From contig RXOA01000115.1 of NCBI GenBank assembly GCA_003979035.1, positions 1 through 16,003 on the forward strand: 16,003 nt of DNA. Direction: 5' to 3'. A program made the translations under genes and the position numbers. Within the stretch, counting starts at the first letter, position 1. Each line of letters begins with the position of its first letter. The stretch comes from Candidatus Bipolaricaulota bacterium (GTDB lineage Bacteria > Bipolaricaulota > Bipolaricaulia > UBA7950 > UBA9294). Shown piece by piece: positions 14,044-16,003 of the stretch. The notes beneath the pieces were generated by a model. It did no database searches. It was given only the letters and a program-made list of their open reading frames with translations, and was not told the DNA's origin.

Positions 14044-15966
14044 TCACGCAAGCAGCGCAGCAAGTCCGCGCGTGATCAAGCCGACAACCAACGCCGTCCC
14101 CACCGTGACCCCGACGACCGCAGCCGTTCGCGTCCGTCCAAGCTCGCGATCGAGAGCAGCGATCGTTGCTACACACGGGATGTAGAACAGCACGAACACC
14201 GTGAACACCATAATCTGCCCTGCAGACATGACGGTGTCGACTTGCGATGTTCCGAGCGCCTGAAACAGCATGACCAACGAAAGCTCCTTGCGAAACACGC
14301 CAAACACCAAGGTCACGCCGACCACCGCCGGCAGGCCGAGCGACCACGTGATCGGCAGCAACGCAAGATTCAAGTAGCGGTCCACCCCTGTGAACTCAAG
14401 CACGCTGAGCACAATACTCCCGATCACCAGCACCGGAAGAGCGATCACGAGGAATTCCTCTACACGCAGCCTCACTTTGGAGAACACGACTCTCGTTGAA
14501 GGGACCTTGTAGGTGGGAATCTCGAGGATCAGCCCGGGCGTCACACGAGGGAACACTTTGGTGAGGATCTTTCCAAGCAGCGCGATCACGAAGATGTTGA
14601 TGACAAACAGCGCAAACGCCAGGTGAGGACCGAGGAAGTACCCGACCAATCCGAAGATCACGGTGGAACGAGCGACGCACGGGATCATCACCGAAAGCAT
14701 CGCCGTGATGAATCGATCACGCTTCGAATCGAGGATCCGAGTTGCCATCACCGCGGGCACACTGCACCCGTATCCAAGGATGAACGGAATCACCGATTTC
14801 CCATGAAGCCCGATCTTGTGCATGAATCCGTCCATCAGATACCCGGCACGGGGCAGATACCCGATGTCCTCAAGGATGGCAAGCCCGATGAGGAACGGAA
14901 GCAGGTATGGCAATACAATGCCCACTGCCCCGCCCACCCCCTGGATCATCCCCGATGTCAGTGCGAAACCGATGGTCCCTTCGCCAAGGGCTCCCGCCAG
15001 GAGTTCGGTCCACCGGTCAAACCAGCCGATGACCGGCGCTTCGATCAACGATCCCAGCTTGAACACCGCAACGAAGAATCCATACATGATCGCGGCAAAC
15101 AGCGGGATTCCGAGGATCCGGTGCATGAGAACGGCGTCCAGACGATCTCGAAGTCCGATCTGCGGCGATCCCACGGTGGTGGTCGCCTCGTACAGCTCCA
15201 TCGCTCGCGCATGGCGCTCAGCGGCAAGGACGTCTTCACCCAGCCTCCCTCTCGCCTTCGCCAGCTCTTCTTGCGCCGGCTGGATCAATCGCCGGCATTC
15301 CGGAGACACCTCGTGAACTCGTCGAGAGATCTCGGCGTCTTCCTCAAGCAGCTTGATCGCCACCAGGCGTGCCGGAACAGCACACGCCCGCTGAGCCTGA
15401 GGGGGGATTTGCGCCTCGATTCTCGCCAGTGTGGATTCGACGTCATCCCCATAGCGGGGAAAAGGAGCGATCTGTCGTGCACGCGCCGCGTTCACCACCG
15501 CGCGCGCCGCTTCCACCACACCGCGCCCCCGGACCGCCACGGCCGAAACGACCGAAACGCCAAGCATCTCCGCCAGCCGATCGGAATCCACCAGGATTCC
15601 TTTCCGACTCGCTTCGTCCTCCATATTGAGACACACGGCAAGCGGCAATCCCATCTCCAGAAGCTGCAAGGTCAGTTCAAGGCTTCGGGACAACAGCGAG
15701 GCATCCACCACGTTCAGAACGGCATCGACGTGGCCATCGAGCAGGTAACGTCGGGTTTCCGCTTCCGCTTCATCGAACGAGGTCAGCGAGTAGGTCCCCG
15801 GCAGATCGACCAGCTCCACACTCTGGCCGGCGATAAGCGTATGGCTGCTCAAGAACTCCACCGTCGTTCCCGGCAAGTTGGATGTGTTCGCCTTGTACCC
15901 AACGAGGTGGTTGAACAGTGTGCTCTTCCCGCAGTTGGGCTGCCCAACGAGCGCAATCCGAATCAT
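14044..15966 (-). CDS. feoB: Ferrous iron transporter FeoB
   Basis: Inner-membrane Fe(II) transporter, 640 residues. The N-terminal G domain has G1 GQPNCGKST (8-16), the G2 Thr region in NLPGTTVE, G3 DLPGT (54-58) and G4 NMED (114-117). It is followed by a helical region and the membrane part with two gate-like blocks. Cys lies in GYGCSVPAVMATR and in the MIPCVARS and YIPCVATIA segments, all expected for FeoB. It is shorter than E. coli FeoB (773) mainly because the C-terminus ends soon after the last membrane helix, with no FeoC-like tail. I chose ATG 15966 (MIRIALVGQPN), with AAAGGGA 8 bases upstream; an in-frame ATG at 15990 adds eight residues. A feoA gene is not visible and could lie beyond the right edge. 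It lies upstream of the zinc-type operon on the same strand, separated by 152 bases. Confidence 0.96.
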   Translation of the reverse strand: MIRIALVGQPNCGKSTLFNHLVGYKANTSNLPGTTVEFLSSHTLIAGQSVELVDLPGTYSLTSFDEAEAETRRYLLDGHVDAVLNVVDASLLSRSLELTLQLLEMGLPLAVCLNMEDEASRKGILVDSDRLAEMLGVSVVSAVAVRGRGVVEAARAVVNAARARQIAPFPRYGDDVESTLARIEAQIPPQAQRACAVPARLVAIKLLEEDAEISRRVHEVSPECRRLIQPAQEELAKARGRLGEDVLAAERHARAMELYEATTTVGSPQIGLRDRLDAVLMHRILGIPLFAAIMYGFFVAVFKLGSLIEAPVIGWFDRWTELLAGALGEGTIGFALTSGMIQGVGGAVGIVLPYLLPFLIGLAILEDIGYLPRAGYLMDGFMHKIGLHGKSVIPFILGYGCSVPAVMATRILDSKRDRFITAMLSVMIPCVARSTVIFGLVGYFLGPHLAFALFVINIFVIALLGKILTKVFPRVTPGLILEIPTYKVPSTRVVFSKVRLRVEEFLVIALPVLVIGSIVLSVLEFTGVDRYLNLALLPITWSLGLPAVVGVTLVFGVFRKELSLVMLFQALGTSQVDTVMSAGQIMVFTVFVLFYIPCVATIAALDRELGRTRTAAVVGVTVGTALVVGLITRGLAALLA

Positions 15967-16003
15967 GAATCGATCCCTTTCTCCATCCAAAGGTGCGTTC
16001 CAT

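Noticed and set aside
1..16003. CRISPR array, tRNA or rRNA genes
   Set aside because: No regularly spaced repeats and no recognisable tRNA or rRNA core sequences seen on either strand.

Overview
The window looks like chromosome from a moderately GC-rich bacterium. Most coding runs on the minus strand, with one plus-strand operon near the middle. FeoB (ferrous iron), a NikR nickel sensor and an FmdE-like protein hint at an anaerobic or microaerobic life. The prolyl-tRNA synthetase is the short archaeal/eukaryotic-like form, which scattered bacterial phyla also have. I cannot place the organism; no rRNA, tRNA or lineage marker is present. A deep-branching anaerobic lineage is plausible but unproven.

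Left part (1-1518): the 3' end of an IS481-like transposase runs in from the left edge, followed by the right terminus of its element. After a small secreted or membrane-anchored hypothetical gene (minus strand) comes a second, decayed copy of the same kind of IS end. That copy carries about 20 codons of transposase C-terminus. Both ends abut a CTAG-centred hexamer.

Housekeeping and signalling (1519-7553, all minus): proS; a GAF-PAS-GAF-GGDEF diguanylate cyclase with an intact active site and I-site; and a class III adenylate cyclase fused to a TolB/FlgO-like domain and TPR repeats. Two second-messenger enzymes therefore lie next to each other.

Metal island (7661-15966): a plus-strand operon of nikR, an atypical ZnuA-like binding protein, an FmdE-like protein with an Asp-rich N-terminus, an ABC-3 ATPase and an ABC-3 permease. 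The last three genes overlap or nearly touch. Just before the nikR start codon lies a tandem (A/G)TGTTAC-N13-GTGTTAC repeat that resembles a known class of NikR half-site. The simplest reading is a nickel-repressed nickel importer built on a ZnuABC-type chassis instead of NikABCDE, Nik/CbiMNQO or NiCoT. Tail to tail with it is a second, canonical ABC-3 operon (minus: binding protein, ATPase, permease, all overlapping). Its binding protein keeps three His ligands and is probably for zinc. Upstream of that lies feoB (minus). The block thus appears to combine nickel, zinc (or manganese) and iron uptake.

The best candidate for an undescribed system is the nikR-led ABC-3/FmdE operon.
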